A stretch of DNA of 64,000 bases from Nonlabens antarcticus (GTDB lineage: Bacteria > Bacteroidota > Bacteroidia > Flavobacteriales > Flavobacteriaceae), in contig NZ_JADFCO010000066.1 in assembly GCF_015356755.1 (NCBI RefSeq), forward strand, positions 682,001 through 746,000, given 5' to 3'. Numbering within the stretch: the stretch's first letter is position 1; each line of letters opens with the position of its first letter. The notes below the pieces were generated by a model, which was given only the letters and a program-made list of their open reading frames with translations, ran no database searches and was not told the origin of the DNA. The position numbers and the translations under genes were made by a program. Positions 43,649 to 52,682 of the stretch are shown here, one piece after another.

Positions 43649-44463
43649 TTGTTCCTTCTTCTTTTACGCCGCGCTTCTCTAGCATCTTTTTTCGCCTTTT
43701 TGATCTTATATTTTTCAATTTTCTGAGCGCGTTCTGCTAGGTTGATTTTATCGTAATCCTCTGGAAGGTTCTTTTGGAAAGTATTCCAGTTGTTGCGACC
43801 TTTAAAATAATCAAATGGAATTAAAGGTTTCTGTGGCTCTAATTCCTCACGTTTAAACTGCTGTTGTAAAATGTCTTCTACATAAAAATCCTCGACAATT
43901 GTTATAGGTTTATATTCCTCCTTTAGTGATATGTCAAAAATACTAGCGGTGTTGTTGAACCAGAAGGCACTCCAGCCACTGCGCAGTCTGCGGATCAACT
44001 CATAAGCGGTATCGCCCGTCTGTCGGTGAATCAATTTGATAAGTATCTGACCTTCAGTACGAGTAAGTTTCTTCAGTTCTGCAGTGAATTCTTCCTCTAT
44101 ATAATCCTCCACCATTTTAGCATATCTGCGCTTGTCTCTGTTTTTCTCAATGGTAGAAAGTCGCTCATCCAGTTCAGACAAACGCTCTGCAGCGAGTTTT
44201 GCATAGGGCCATACTCGTTTTACCTTGCGCTGTAATATCAAGTAACGTATGCGTTCGTAACGACTGGTAAATTTGAGATCTTGAATCAATAAAACCTCGT
44301 CCAGTTCAATGGAGCTCACACTGTCTCCATCGATGTAGTAATAGTCAGGAGTTGCAGTCTTTACCGTGTCCACTTTCAATGGTTCTGGTATCGGAATCGT
44401 TTGCGCTTTCGCGAAAGCGGAAACGACGATAAGCATTATTCCAAGAAATACTCTTTTTATCAT
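43645..44463 (-). CDS. DUF4294 exported protein
   Basis: 272 residues from ATG 44463 (the longer frame to 44505 precedes the signal peptide). Signal peptide MIKRVFLGIMLIVVSAFAKA-Q, then a conserved YYIDGDSVSSIELDEV strand, RYLILQRKVKRVWPYAKLAAERL, and a strongly basic C-terminus (KIKKAKKDAREARRKRRR). The family is Bacteroidota-restricted, function unknown. The AKA cleavage motif of the signal peptide is written by a dispersed palindrome. Convergent and overlapping by stop codons with the M48 gene. Confidence 0.9.
   Translation of the reverse strand: MIKRVFLGIMLIVVSAFAKAQTIPIPEPLKVDTVKTATPDYYYIDGDSVSSIELDEVLLIQDLKFTSRYERIRYLILQRKVKRVWPYAKLAAERLSELDERLSTIEKNRDKRRYAKMVEDYIEEEFTAELKKLTRTEGQILIKLIHRQTGDTAYELIRRLRSGWSAFWFNNTASIFDISLKEEYKPITIVEDFYVEDILQQQFKREELEPQKPLIPFDYFKGRNNWNTFQKNLPEDYDKINLAERAQKIEKYKIKKAKKDAREARRKRRRNN
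44404..44419. repeat. Dispersed palindrome, copy 14 (in signal-peptide region)
   Basis: Exact 16-mer; encodes A-F-A-K-A, including the signal peptidase site. Confidence 0.92.
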
Positions 44464-44563
44464 ATTCAAAAGTTGCCAAAAAGTGTTCCAAAAATAAGAA
44501 TACACCAGTTAAACAAGCGTGTTAGCGCTGCGATTATTATCTTCACGGTCAAAATTTAATAAA

Positions 44564-45673
44564 ATGGCTGAAAAGAGCATTCTTACCGATAAATCACTCA
44601 AGTTTTTAGAAGAATATCTCAATACCGCATCGCCTACCGGCTATGAATGGAACGGACAAAAAGTCTGGATGGATTATCTGGAACCGTATGTGGACGAATT
44701 CATTACAGACAATTACGGAAGCGCTGTAGGCGTAATCAACCCAGAAGCTAAATATAAGGTTGTGATTGAAGGCCATGCAGATGAGATTTCATGGTATGTT
44801 AACTATATCACAGATGAAGGACTTATTTATGTGGTAAGAAATGGCGGTAGTGATCATCAAATTGCCCCTTCTAAACGCGTAAATATTCATACAGACAAGG
44901 GAATTGTGATAGGTGTTTTTGGTTGGCCAGCAATTCATACCCGGGATAAATCAGATGAAAAAGGACCTAAACCCGATAATATTTTTATTGATGTAGGTGC
45001 AGATGATAAAGAAGGAGTTCTCGCTTTAGGCGTCGATGTAGGCTGTGTAATTACCTATCCTGATGAATTTATTGTTTTGAACAAAAATAAATTTGTTTGT
45101 CGTGCACTTGACAACCGTATGGGTGGTTTCATGATTGCAGAAGTTGCGCGATTATTGAAAGAAAATAAAAAGGAACTGGATTTCGGTTTATACGTTACAA
45201 ACAGTGTCCAAGAAGAAATAGGCCTGCGCGGTGCAGAAATGATCTCTCACCGTATCAAACCTAATGTCGCCATAGTGACGGACGTGACTCACGACACTAC
45301 TACACCCATGATTGAGAAAAAAAGCAATGGTGACGCTGCTATAGGTAAAGGACCGGTTGTGGCATATGCTCCAGCAATTCAAAACCGATTGCGCAACTTA
45401 ATTCTAGATACCGCGACTAAAAAGAATATACCATTCCAGCGCAGAGCAACTAGCAGATCTACCGGTACAGACACGGACGCATTTGCTTATAGCAATGGCG
45501 GCGTTCCTAGCGCATTAATCTCATTACCCTTGCGTTACATGCATACTACGGTAGAAATGGTTCACCGTGAAGACGTGGAGAACGTGATCAAAATGATCTA
45601 TGAAACTTTATTGGAATTGAAAGCAGATCAAAGCTTTTCCTATTTTGATAATTTGAGTGAAAAACTAGTTTAA
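44564..45673 (+). CDS. M42 family aminopeptidase (glutamyl aminopeptidase/FrvX-like)
   Basis: 369 residues from ATG 44564. Co-catalytic metal ligands: H71-x-D73 (EGHADEI), Asp in ALDNRMGG, Glu pair in QEEIGLRG, Asp in VTDVTHDT and His in MHTTVEMVH. Cytoplasmic tetrahedral (TET-type) aminopeptidase that finishes peptide degradation. No signal peptide. Single gene; followed by a long hairpin at 45785-45823. Confidence 0.95.
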   Translation: MAEKSILTDKSLKFLEEYLNTASPTGYEWNGQKVWMDYLEPYVDEFITDNYGSAVGVINPEAKYKVVIEGHADEISWYVNYITDEGLIYVVRNGGSDHQIAPSKRVNIHTDKGIVIGVFGWPAIHTRDKSDEKGPKPDNIFIDVGADDKEGVLALGVDVGCVITYPDEFIVLNKNKFVCRALDNRMGGFMIAEVARLLKENKKELDFGLYVTNSVQEEIGLRGAEMISHRIKPNVAIVTDVTHDTTTPMIEKKSNGDAAIGKGPVVAYAPAIQNRLRNLILDTATKKNIPFQRRATSRSTGTDTDAFAYSNGGVPSALISLPLRYMHTTVEMVHREDVENVIKMIYETLLELKADQSFSYFDNLSEKLV

Positions 45674-45784
45674 AATGTTTTGAAGAAGCAGCTATTTTTC
45701 AAGACTCTGGTTTGAACACCGCATTATTCGGTTTTAAATTGCTGTCTTGCGCATAAAATGATAGCTGCAGTATATCCGTTCTGT

Positions 45785-45823
45785 AAATAGGAAAACCTAC
45801 GGTTACCGTGGGTTTTCCTATTT
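45785..45823 (+). terminator. Long hairpin, probable terminator
   Basis: AAATAGGAAAACC / GGTTTTCCTATTT with an inner ACGG/CCGT pairing and a TTA loop. The T run after it is short, so strength is uncertain; it lies 111 bp past the M42 stop. Confidence 0.65.
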
Positions 45824-46073
45824 ATTATAAGCACTTAAATGATTTGCTTTCATTTACGTTATCGCCTTTGTGATAGGATTTAAACAACAGAAATGATTTT
45901 AAAATATATAAATCGTTTGAGATTTTTAACTACACTGCTTTAGTAGAATCATGGATCCTATTGAAACCAAAAAGGTTATGATTAAAGCTAATAGAATTCA
46001 GGAAAAGTAATTTGTAGATTTACAGAAAGTATTAATTATCGCATCTCGTAAAACCAACTGGCTCAACATAATT

Positions 46074-47315
46074 TTGCTCATTCTTGCGGGAGAAGCGGTA
46101 TTTATTCTACCTTTTGTACTAGCTCGTATTTTTAGACCCACATTTCTCGAGGTGTTTCAACTTACAAATACTGAATTGGGTGCTTGTTTTTCAACTTATG
46201 GAATTGTCGCCTTTATCTCTTATTTATTTGGTGGACCGATAGCTGATAAATATCAACCCAAACACTTAATTGCGATAGCATTATTTGCTACTGCGGCTGG
46301 CGGTATCTTGCTGGCTAATGTTCCCAACTTTTGGACGTTGCAAGCTTTATATGGATACTGGGGTTTTACCACTATATTTTTGTTTTGGGCAGCCATGGTT
46401 AAGGCTACCCGAGTCATAGGCGGTGAAAAACGGCAGGGTCTGGCTTTTGGATTGTTGGATGGCGGCCGTGGGCTTGTTGCGGCGGGTTTTGGATCGGTTG
46501 GGATTATTGTCTTTACCTTTTTTATAGAAATCGATGCAGTTGATACTGCTGCAAATCAGCAAGAGGCCTTTAGAAATGTCATTTATGTATGTTCTGGAAT
46601 CATTGCTTTCATTGGTCTTTTAGTTATTGCATTTCTAAAACCTACAGATGATGCAAGTTCCATACAGGTTTCTCATTGGAAAGATTTAATCCATAATTTC
46701 AGAACCGTTATTAAAATTAAAAGCGTGTGGCTTCTAATGGTTATTATTCTTTGCGCTTATGTAGGTTATAAAATCACTGATGTATTTTCCCTTTATGCAA
46801 GTGATGTTATGGGATTCGATCAAGTAGATTCTGCTAAAATTGGGACCTATTTATTATACATCCGGCCATTTATAGGAGTTGGGATAGGGTTACTGGCAGA
46901 TAAAACCAAAACTTCACTAATGATGATTGTTGGGTTTATCATATCATTAATAGGTTCCCTCCTATTTGCGAGCGGTATTATAGAGAGTTCCATGGTAGGT
47001 TTGTTTTTACTTTCGCTGTTGATTGTGGCCACTGGAGTTTATGCGTTTAGAACACTTTACTTTGCCGCGATTCAAGAAGGTCATATTCCTTTATTTGCGA
47101 CCGGTACCGCTGTAGGTTTGATATCATTAGTAGGATATACTCCAGATATTTTTATGGGACCCGCGATTGGTGTTTTATTAGATGGTTCTCCTGGAGAATT
47201 GGGACATCAGCACGTTTTTATGATGTGCGCTGGTTTTATGATTGTGGGGTTAGCCGCTGCAGTTGGGTTTTATAAAACTTCTAGGAAATCAGTAGTTTCT
47301 TTTTCTTCCAAATAA
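46074..47315 (+). CDS. MFS transporter with interrupted 5' end
   Basis: 413 residues if started at TTG 46074; about twelve helices; the loop after helix 2 reads GGPIADKYQPKHL, the usual MFS GxxxDxxxR/K region. Substrate unknown. The start is abnormal: protein-like sequence continues upstream in frame (VDLQKVLIIASRKTNWLN), ahead of helix 1, to a TAA at 46008-46010, and beyond the stop an in-frame ATG at 45951 opens 19 more codons. Starting at 46074 removes the first residues of helix 1. Either a recent nonsense mutation, a non-standard start, or a sequencing error. The rest of the frame is intact. Confidence 0.82.
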   Translation: MLILAGEAVFILPFVLARIFRPTFLEVFQLTNTELGACFSTYGIVAFISYLFGGPIADKYQPKHLIAIALFATAAGGILLANVPNFWTLQALYGYWGFTTIFLFWAAMVKATRVIGGEKRQGLAFGLLDGGRGLVAAGFGSVGIIVFTFFIEIDAVDTAANQQEAFRNVIYVCSGIIAFIGLLVIAFLKPTDDASSIQVSHWKDLIHNFRTVIKIKSVWLLMVIILCAYVGYKITDVFSLYASDVMGFDQVDSAKIGTYLLYIRPFIGVGIGLLADKTKTSLMMIVGFIISLIGSLLFASGIIESSMVGLFLLSLLIVATGVYAFRTLYFAAIQEGHIPLFATGTAVGLISLVGYTPDIFMGPAIGVLLDGSPGELGHQHVFMMCAGFMIVGLAAAVGFYKTSRKSVVSFSSK

Positions 47316-47383
47316 TCAAATACAACTGTGGTATTGGAATCATTAATAGCAGTCTAATATTCCGTCAGTCATTTCTTCTAAAG

Positions 47384-47391
47384 TATCTTTG
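47384..47391 (+). promoter_or_regulatory. TAnnTTTG box directly before the ABC exporter gene
   Basis: Perfect TATCTTTG, 5 nt before ATG 47397; predicts a leaderless message. Confidence 0.42.
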
Positions 47392-47396
47392 TAGTC

Positions 47397-49229
47397 ATGG
47401 CAAGACCGCAATTAACCTCTATTAAAGAAAAGAAAAAAACATCTGTTTTTTCACTGAGCTCTCTCTCAGCTATTCCACGATTTTTTAAGGAAATATGGCG
47501 TACAAGTCCTAAACTATTTACTCTGAATGGGATCGCACGGTTGTTGACCGCACTTTCTCCGGTGGTAACATTATGGATCGGTAAAATTATAATTGACGAA
47601 ATTATTTTACAGATTTCGCTCGATGAACAAAATTTAAACCGACTTTGGACATTTGTAGGCATTGAATTGGGGGTTGTCGTATTAACGGAACTTCTCAATA
47701 GATTAGTCACTTTAACAGACGGGTTGATAGGTGATCTATATTCTAATGCTTCATCTGAAAAAATAATCCGTAAGACAAATGAATTAACCCTCGAGCAATT
47801 AGAAGATCCCGATTTCTATGATAAATTAGAGCGTGCCCGACAGCAAACTAACGGTCGTGTCAACCTCATGAGCGATGCACTGAGTCAAGTTCAAGGGTTG
47901 ATTGGTATCATTGCATTAGTAGCTGCACTCATCTATTTTGAACCTTGGTTGATCGTACTACTGGTTTTGAGTATTATTCCATCATTTATAAATGAGGCAA
48001 AATTTAGTTCTCACCGGTATTCGCTTGCCCGCAGCTGGACCGCAGAACGTCGGGAATTGGATTATTTAAGGTTCGTAGGTGCAAACAATACAACCGCTAA
48101 AGAAGTTAAACTCTTCGGACTCACGGACTATATCGCTTTCCGGTTTAAGAATCTATCCACTAAATACTATTTGATCAATAAAAGTTTGTCCTTGCGACAA
48201 AGTCTTTATGGATCGATATTTAATATTCTTGGAACGCTTTCTTATTATGGAGCTTATATTTTTATCATCATTAAAGTAATTGCTGGTGTTTTAACCATAG
48301 GTGAGTTGACCTTCTTGTCCGGTTCATTCAATCGTTTGAGAAATAATTTACAACAATTCTTTTCTAGGATTACCCGCATTTCTGAAAGTTCTTTATACCT
48401 ACAGGATTACTTTGACTTCCTAGATATACCACTAGAGAATGTAACGGAATCCCCACTTCCGTTACCAAAAAAGATTCAACAAGGTTTTGAACTAGTTAAC
48501 GTACGCTTTAATTATCCCGGTAGTGAAACACCAGTATTAGAAGGTGTGAATTTCAAAATTAAAGCCGGTGAAAAGATTGCTTTTGTAGGCCAGAACGGTG
48601 CTGGTAAAACCACATTAATCAAATTGATCCTAAGATTTTACGAACCTTCCAGTGGTGAAATCTTGCTGGATGGTATCAATATCAATAAATTTTCTAAAGA
48701 GGAATATAGAGCCAGATTTGGAGTTATTTTCCAAGACTTCTTTAAATATGAATTCCGCTTGCGCGAAAACATTGCTGTTGGAAACATTGCACAATTAGAG
48801 AATGATGAAATGATTACCAATGCTGCAGAGCGCAGTCTTGCTAGCCAGGTAATAAACGAAATGACAGATGGAATTGATCAGCAATTAGGCCGTCGCTTTG
48901 CCAAAGGTCAAGAACTAAGTGGCGGACAATGGCAAAAAGTTGCACTTGCGAGAGCCTACATGAAGGATGCAGATATAATGGTCTTAGATGAACCTACCAG
49001 TGCGCTAGATGCTCAGGCAGAATATGATGTTTTTGAACGTTTTATCGCTCTAACGGAGGGCAAAACAAGTATCATCATTTCACATCGATTTTCTACGGTT
49101 CGAATGGCAGACCGAATTTTAGTTTTGAAAAATGGTAAAATTGCTGAAATAGGAACTCATGTAGAATTGATGGCAAACGATGCTTTATACGCAAGATTAT
49201 TTAATTTGCAAGCTGCTGGATATCAATAG
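47397..49229 (+). CDS. ABC exporter half-transporter (membrane plus ATPase)
   Basis: 610 residues. Six-helix membrane domain (about 40-330), then the ATPase: Walker A GQNGAGKT (about 399-406), signature LSGGQWQKVALARAY, Walker B IMVLDEPTSALD and switch His in ISHRFST. Forms a homodimer or pairs with another half-transporter to export lipids, peptides or drugs. No adjacent partner gene. First 25 residues are polar and basic. Substrate cannot be predicted. Confidence 0.94.
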   Translation: MARPQLTSIKEKKKTSVFSLSSLSAIPRFFKEIWRTSPKLFTLNGIARLLTALSPVVTLWIGKIIIDEIILQISLDEQNLNRLWTFVGIELGVVVLTELLNRLVTLTDGLIGDLYSNASSEKIIRKTNELTLEQLEDPDFYDKLERARQQTNGRVNLMSDALSQVQGLIGIIALVAALIYFEPWLIVLLVLSIIPSFINEAKFSSHRYSLARSWTAERRELDYLRFVGANNTTAKEVKLFGLTDYIAFRFKNLSTKYYLINKSLSLRQSLYGSIFNILGTLSYYGAYIFIIIKVIAGVLTIGELTFLSGSFNRLRNNLQQFFSRITRISESSLYLQDYFDFLDIPLENVTESPLPLPKKIQQGFELVNVRFNYPGSETPVLEGVNFKIKAGEKIAFVGQNGAGKTTLIKLILRFYEPSSGEILLDGININKFSKEEYRARFGVIFQDFFKYEFRLRENIAVGNIAQLENDEMITNAAERSLASQVINEMTDGIDQQLGRRFAKGQELSGGQWQKVALARAYMKDADIMVLDEPTSALDAQAEYDVFERFIALTEGKTSIIISHRFSTVRMADRILVLKNGKIAEIGTHVELMANDALYARLFNLQAAGYQ

Positions 49230-49285
49230 GTTTTCTTAGGTGAGTTTCCGTTTTGTATTGTGCAGGAAAACCTCGATCAATTTTA

Positions 49286-49299
49286 CTTTCGCGAAAGCG
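49286..49299. repeat. Dispersed palindrome, copy 15 (intergenic)
   Basis: 12-bp core plus CG on one side; between the convergent ABC and proA genes. Confidence 0.85.
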
Positions 49300-49321
49300 A
49301 AATTTTAAGATTAACTAAGAC

Positions 49322-49352
49322 AAAAAAACAGCCCAAATTTTCATTTGAGCTG
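49322..49352 (-). terminator. Terminator of the pro operon
   Basis: Minus-strand stem CAGCtCAAAT / ATTTGgGCTG followed by seven T, 27 bp past the proA stop. Confidence 0.88.
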
Positions 49353-49378
49353 CTCTAGTCTTGAAAACAATTTACTTA

Positions 49379-50578
49379 TTACTCCCGGATCTGTCCGGTA
49401 CCAGAAACAAAATATTTATTAGTCACCAGTTGCTTCAATCCTAATGGACCGCGGTGGTGTAATTTGTCAGTACTGATGGCAAGCTCTGCTCCCACACCCA
49501 TTTGACCACCATCCGTAAATCTTGTAGATGCATTGTGATATACAGCTGCACTATCTATTTGCTCCATAAAAGTAGCGGCGTCCTCAGTATTTTCTGTAAG
49601 AATAATGTTTGAGTGACCACCAGAATATTTATTGATTTTTTCGATAGCGTCCTCTAGCCCGTTTACCGTGCCTATCGCTGCCTTTCTGGCTAGAAATTCT
49701 TGGTACCAAACCTGCTCATCATCAACTTCCTGCTTGGTTTCTAGGATATTCATCAAATCTTTGCTCGCTATAATTTCTACATCGTGATCTACCAGTTCTT
49801 TTTCGATCGTGCGGCATACATTTTCAAAGTCTGGATGATTCGTATCAACGTAAACTTTATCCAAAGCGTTGCAGCCAGATATTTTGTCGGTTTTGGCATT
49901 TACAATTACTGGCAATACCTTTTTCATGTCTGCATCTGGAGCGACATAGGCAAAATTATTCCCACGACCACTGATAAGCACGGCACATTTTGCATGCTGT
50001 TTTACAAATTCAATCAAACGCTCACCACCACGTGGAACGATAAGATCTAATGGTTGATCAGGGTTTTTCAAAAACTCCTGTGTCGTGGCTCGATCCATTT
50101 TAAGGTATTGAATCCAGTCCGCAGAAAGTCCATTATCTTCTAGTGCCTGATGCCAGCATTTAACTAATTCTTCATTACTATTATGCGCTTCCTTCCCGCC
50201 TTTTAATAGTATTTTATTATTTGCCTTAAATGCTAATACGGCAGCCTCAATAGTTACATCTGGACGGGATTCATAAATAATCATGATCGTTCCAAATGGA
50301 GCCGTTTTATTAGTAATCTTCAAACCGTTTTCTAAGGTGTCATCACTAATTACCTTTCCAACTGGATCTTCCTGATTCTTTATTTCACGAACTGCACGGA
50401 TCATATCCTTGATCTTTGCATCATCAACAATAAGTCTATCGTAAAGTGCTTGATCGTCACCGCTAAAATCATCAAGATCTTGCTTGTTAGCTGCTAAGAT
50501 TCTATCCTTGCGCTTTTCCAGCTGATCCATCATGGATTGTAATACTTTATTCTTAGTTTCTTCTTTTAATAATTTCAT
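49379..50578 (-). CDS. proA: Glutamate-5-semialdehyde dehydrogenase (gamma-glutamyl phosphate reductase)
   Basis: 399 residues. Aldehyde dehydrogenase fold with APFGTIMIIYESRPDVT (about 93-109), the catalytic Cys region SGCNALDKV and a C-terminal GGQMGVGAELAISTDKLHHRGPLGL typical of ProA. Reduces gamma-glutamyl phosphate to the semialdehyde with NADPH. Last gene of proC-proB-proA (64 bp after proB), ahead of a terminator. Confidence 0.96.
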   Translation of the reverse strand: MKLLKEETKNKVLQSMMDQLEKRKDRILAANKQDLDDFSGDDQALYDRLIVDDAKIKDMIRAVREIKNQEDPVGKVISDDTLENGLKITNKTAPFGTIMIIYESRPDVTIEAAVLAFKANNKILLKGGKEAHNSNEELVKCWHQALEDNGLSADWIQYLKMDRATTQEFLKNPDQPLDLIVPRGGERLIEFVKQHAKCAVLISGRGNNFAYVAPDADMKKVLPVIVNAKTDKISGCNALDKVYVDTNHPDFENVCRTIEKELVDHDVEIIASKDLMNILETKQEVDDEQVWYQEFLARKAAIGTVNGLEDAIEKINKYSGGHSNIILTENTEDAATFMEQIDSAAVYHNASTRFTDGGQMGVGAELAISTDKLHHRGPLGLKQLVTNKYFVSGTGQIRE

Positions 50579-50642
50579 ACTAGTTTTCTAGTTTGTTAAA
50601 AAAATTGAATAAATCTGATACGTATTTTACGGTATCCTTTTT

Positions 50643-51455
50643 CTATTCTTCTTCCTCTCTTTTGTAGATACGGGTTCCTATGTCTTTGCCATTGACAATG
50701 TCAATAATGCAGTTTTCCCTTTTTCCGTTAGCAATAAAGGTTGGGATATTTTTAGCTGCTGTGAGCTTTGCCACATTAATTTTTGACATCATTCCACCAC
50801 GGCCTTCACCTTCCTTCTTATTAGAAGACTGAATGAATTGCTCTACAGCTTGATCTGTCGCTACCGACTTTATAACTTTAGAGCTGTCGTCTTCTGGATT
50901 ACCATCAAAAATCCCATCAATATCAGTAAGCAAGATCATCATGTCAGCGTCTATTAATTCTGCCACCAGACTTGCCAGTTCATCATTGTCAGTAAACATG
51001 GACATCGATAAGGACACCGCATCATCTTCATTTGCAATAGGTACTATACCTTGACTCAACAAGCCTTCATAACAATTTATCATATTGTCACGATGTTTAC
51101 CTTCATCAAAATCCCGTTTTGTTGCAAGAACCTGAGCACAGCGCATACCATAATCATGGAAAATGCTATAATAATGTCGCATCATTCTAGGCTGACCTAC
51201 TGCGGAATAGACTTGCCTTCTTATTCTAATATCTTCAATATCGTTATCATCCAATACTTCCATACCAGCGATTACAGATCCTGAAGAAATTAAAACACAA
51301 ATAATATCTTCTTCATAAAGTCTAGCTATCTGATCCACTAGTTTTCTCAAAGTAGGCATCACAATCCGATTGTCCTTATTGACCATCACATTAGTACCTA
51401 CTTTAACGACGACTCTTTTTTTATGTCTCTTTCTAGATTGTTTAATGTCTATCAT
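50643..51455 (-). CDS. proB: Glutamate 5-kinase, without PUA domain
   Basis: 270 residues: amino acid kinase domain only (VVKVGTNVM near 17-25, SSGSVIAG, ANEDDAVS, TDNDELASLVAELIDADMMILLTDIDG, GRGGMMSKI). E. coli ProB is about 100 residues longer with a C-terminal PUA domain, which is absent here. Makes gamma-glutamyl phosphate, the first step of proline synthesis and usually proline-inhibited. Start overlaps the proC stop by 4 bp. Confidence 0.95.
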   Translation of the reverse strand: MIDIKQSRKRHKKRVVVKVGTNVMVNKDNRIVMPTLRKLVDQIARLYEEDIICVLISSGSVIAGMEVLDDNDIEDIRIRRQVYSAVGQPRMMRHYYSIFHDYGMRCAQVLATKRDFDEGKHRDNMINCYEGLLSQGIVPIANEDDAVSLSMSMFTDNDELASLVAELIDADMMILLTDIDGIFDGNPEDDSSKVIKSVATDQAVEQFIQSSNKKEGEGRGGMMSKINVAKLTAAKNIPTFIANGKRENCIIDIVNGKDIGTRIYKREEEE

Positions 51456-52258
51456 ATCTGCTTTCCAAGTTCAACTGCGCGATTAAAAGCTGCATATGCG
51501 GCTTCCTGGATCAAATCCTTCACGTTATTATCATCTAGGGAATCAAGTGCTGCTCTAGTCGTTCCTCCTTTAGAAGCCACTCGATTCATCCATGATGCTG
51601 GACTCAAGTCGGATTGATTGAAAAGCTCTACAGCTCCCTCAAAAGTTTGACTTACCAATACTTTAGAATCATGATCTGAAAAGCCCATTTTTTTAGCAGC
51701 ATCCATCATCGATTGCATGAAATAAAATACATAAGCTGGACCACTACCAGATATTCCCGTAGAAGCATCAACATCATTTTCTGTATCCAGATAAACCGAT
51801 TTACCAGTCGTGTTCAATAGATTCCTGACTGTTGAAAGTTCCAACCTGGAAACTTCATCAGATGCTGTAAACGAAGTAAGTCCTTTACCTACCTGCGCTG
51901 GTAAGTTAGGCATTGCTCTAACAACTTTTCTGATACCCAGACCATCTTGAATAGATTTAATAGTTACACCTGCCATTATGGAAACAATGACTTGATCTTT
52001 TTTAGTCATGGGTTTCAATTCCTTAAGCAACTCATCAGAGTGATATGGTTTAACAGCAATAAACACAATGTCTGCTAACGGCAAACAATCTGCGAGATTT
52101 GTGTAAACGTCGAATCTGCTGATTTTTTTCAGCTCTAGAGTTTTTTCAGGACTGGTATCTGAGATCATCAGATTTTCCTTACTTAGGTATTCAGATTTCA
52201 CGAGGGCTTTAGCATACGCTAATCCCATATTTCCTGCTCCTATTACAAGTACTTTCAT
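51452..52258 (-). CDS. proC: Pyrroline-5-carboxylate reductase
   Basis: 268 residues. NADP-binding VIGAGNMGLAYAKAL at the start, FIAVKPYHS, the conserved RAMPNLPAQVGKG and C-terminal GSGPAYVFYFM then SKGGTTRAAL. Catalyses the last step to proline. First of the three-gene operon, so all proline biosynthesis enzymes lie together. Upstream is a 424-bp leader with a GC-rich hairpin (52300-52316). Confidence 0.96.
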   Translation of the reverse strand: MKVLVIGAGNMGLAYAKALVKSEYLSKENLMISDTSPEKTLELKKISRFDVYTNLADCLPLADIVFIAVKPYHSDELLKELKPMTKKDQVIVSIMAGVTIKSIQDGLGIRKVVRAMPNLPAQVGKGLTSFTASDEVSRLELSTVRNLLNTTGKSVYLDTENDVDASTGISGSGPAYVFYFMQSMMDAAKKMGFSDHDSKVLVSQTFEGAVELFNQSDLSPASWMNRVASKGGTTRAALDSLDDNNVKDLIQEAAYAAFNRAVELGKQI

Positions 52259-52682
52259 TTGTTAACTTTAAATTTTTCTAATTACTTTATAAGTTGCAAG
52301 CACCGTGCGGCGGTGCCATTACAAATAGATTATTTGGAATAATTGAGCTTAGTAAATATAATCTACTGATATACATACACTTATGATAATAGTGAGTCTT
52401 GCCCTAAAATATTTATTGCTGTCAGTTCGGCGGGAAATCGGCGAGAATGGCAGTTTTTTGAAGTTTATTTGTAAGGAAATTAAAAAAGAAGGTTCGGGAA
52501 TGTATAGTATTTCCTACAATATGTCTATTAATCTGGAGTAGTTATCACAAAAGAATCCTTTAAATAGAATCGATCGTAAAATTTAAAAACAACGTTCTAT
52601 ACAGATATGGTGGAGCGAGATCTTCAAGGTTAATTTTTGAAACTGACAATAATTAATTAATCAGTAAGAATTTGAGGTTGTC
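52259..52682. other. Leader/spacer upstream of proC
   Basis: 424 bp, mostly AT-rich; no reading frame. The notable element is the GC-rich hairpin 42 nt upstream of proC. Confidence 0.45.
52300..52316. repeat. GC-rich hairpin in the proC leader
   Basis: GCACCG / CGGTGC with a 5-nt loop, out of keeping with the AT-rich surroundings. Could be an operator or a structured leader; not a terminator, since no T run follows. Confidence 0.45.
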
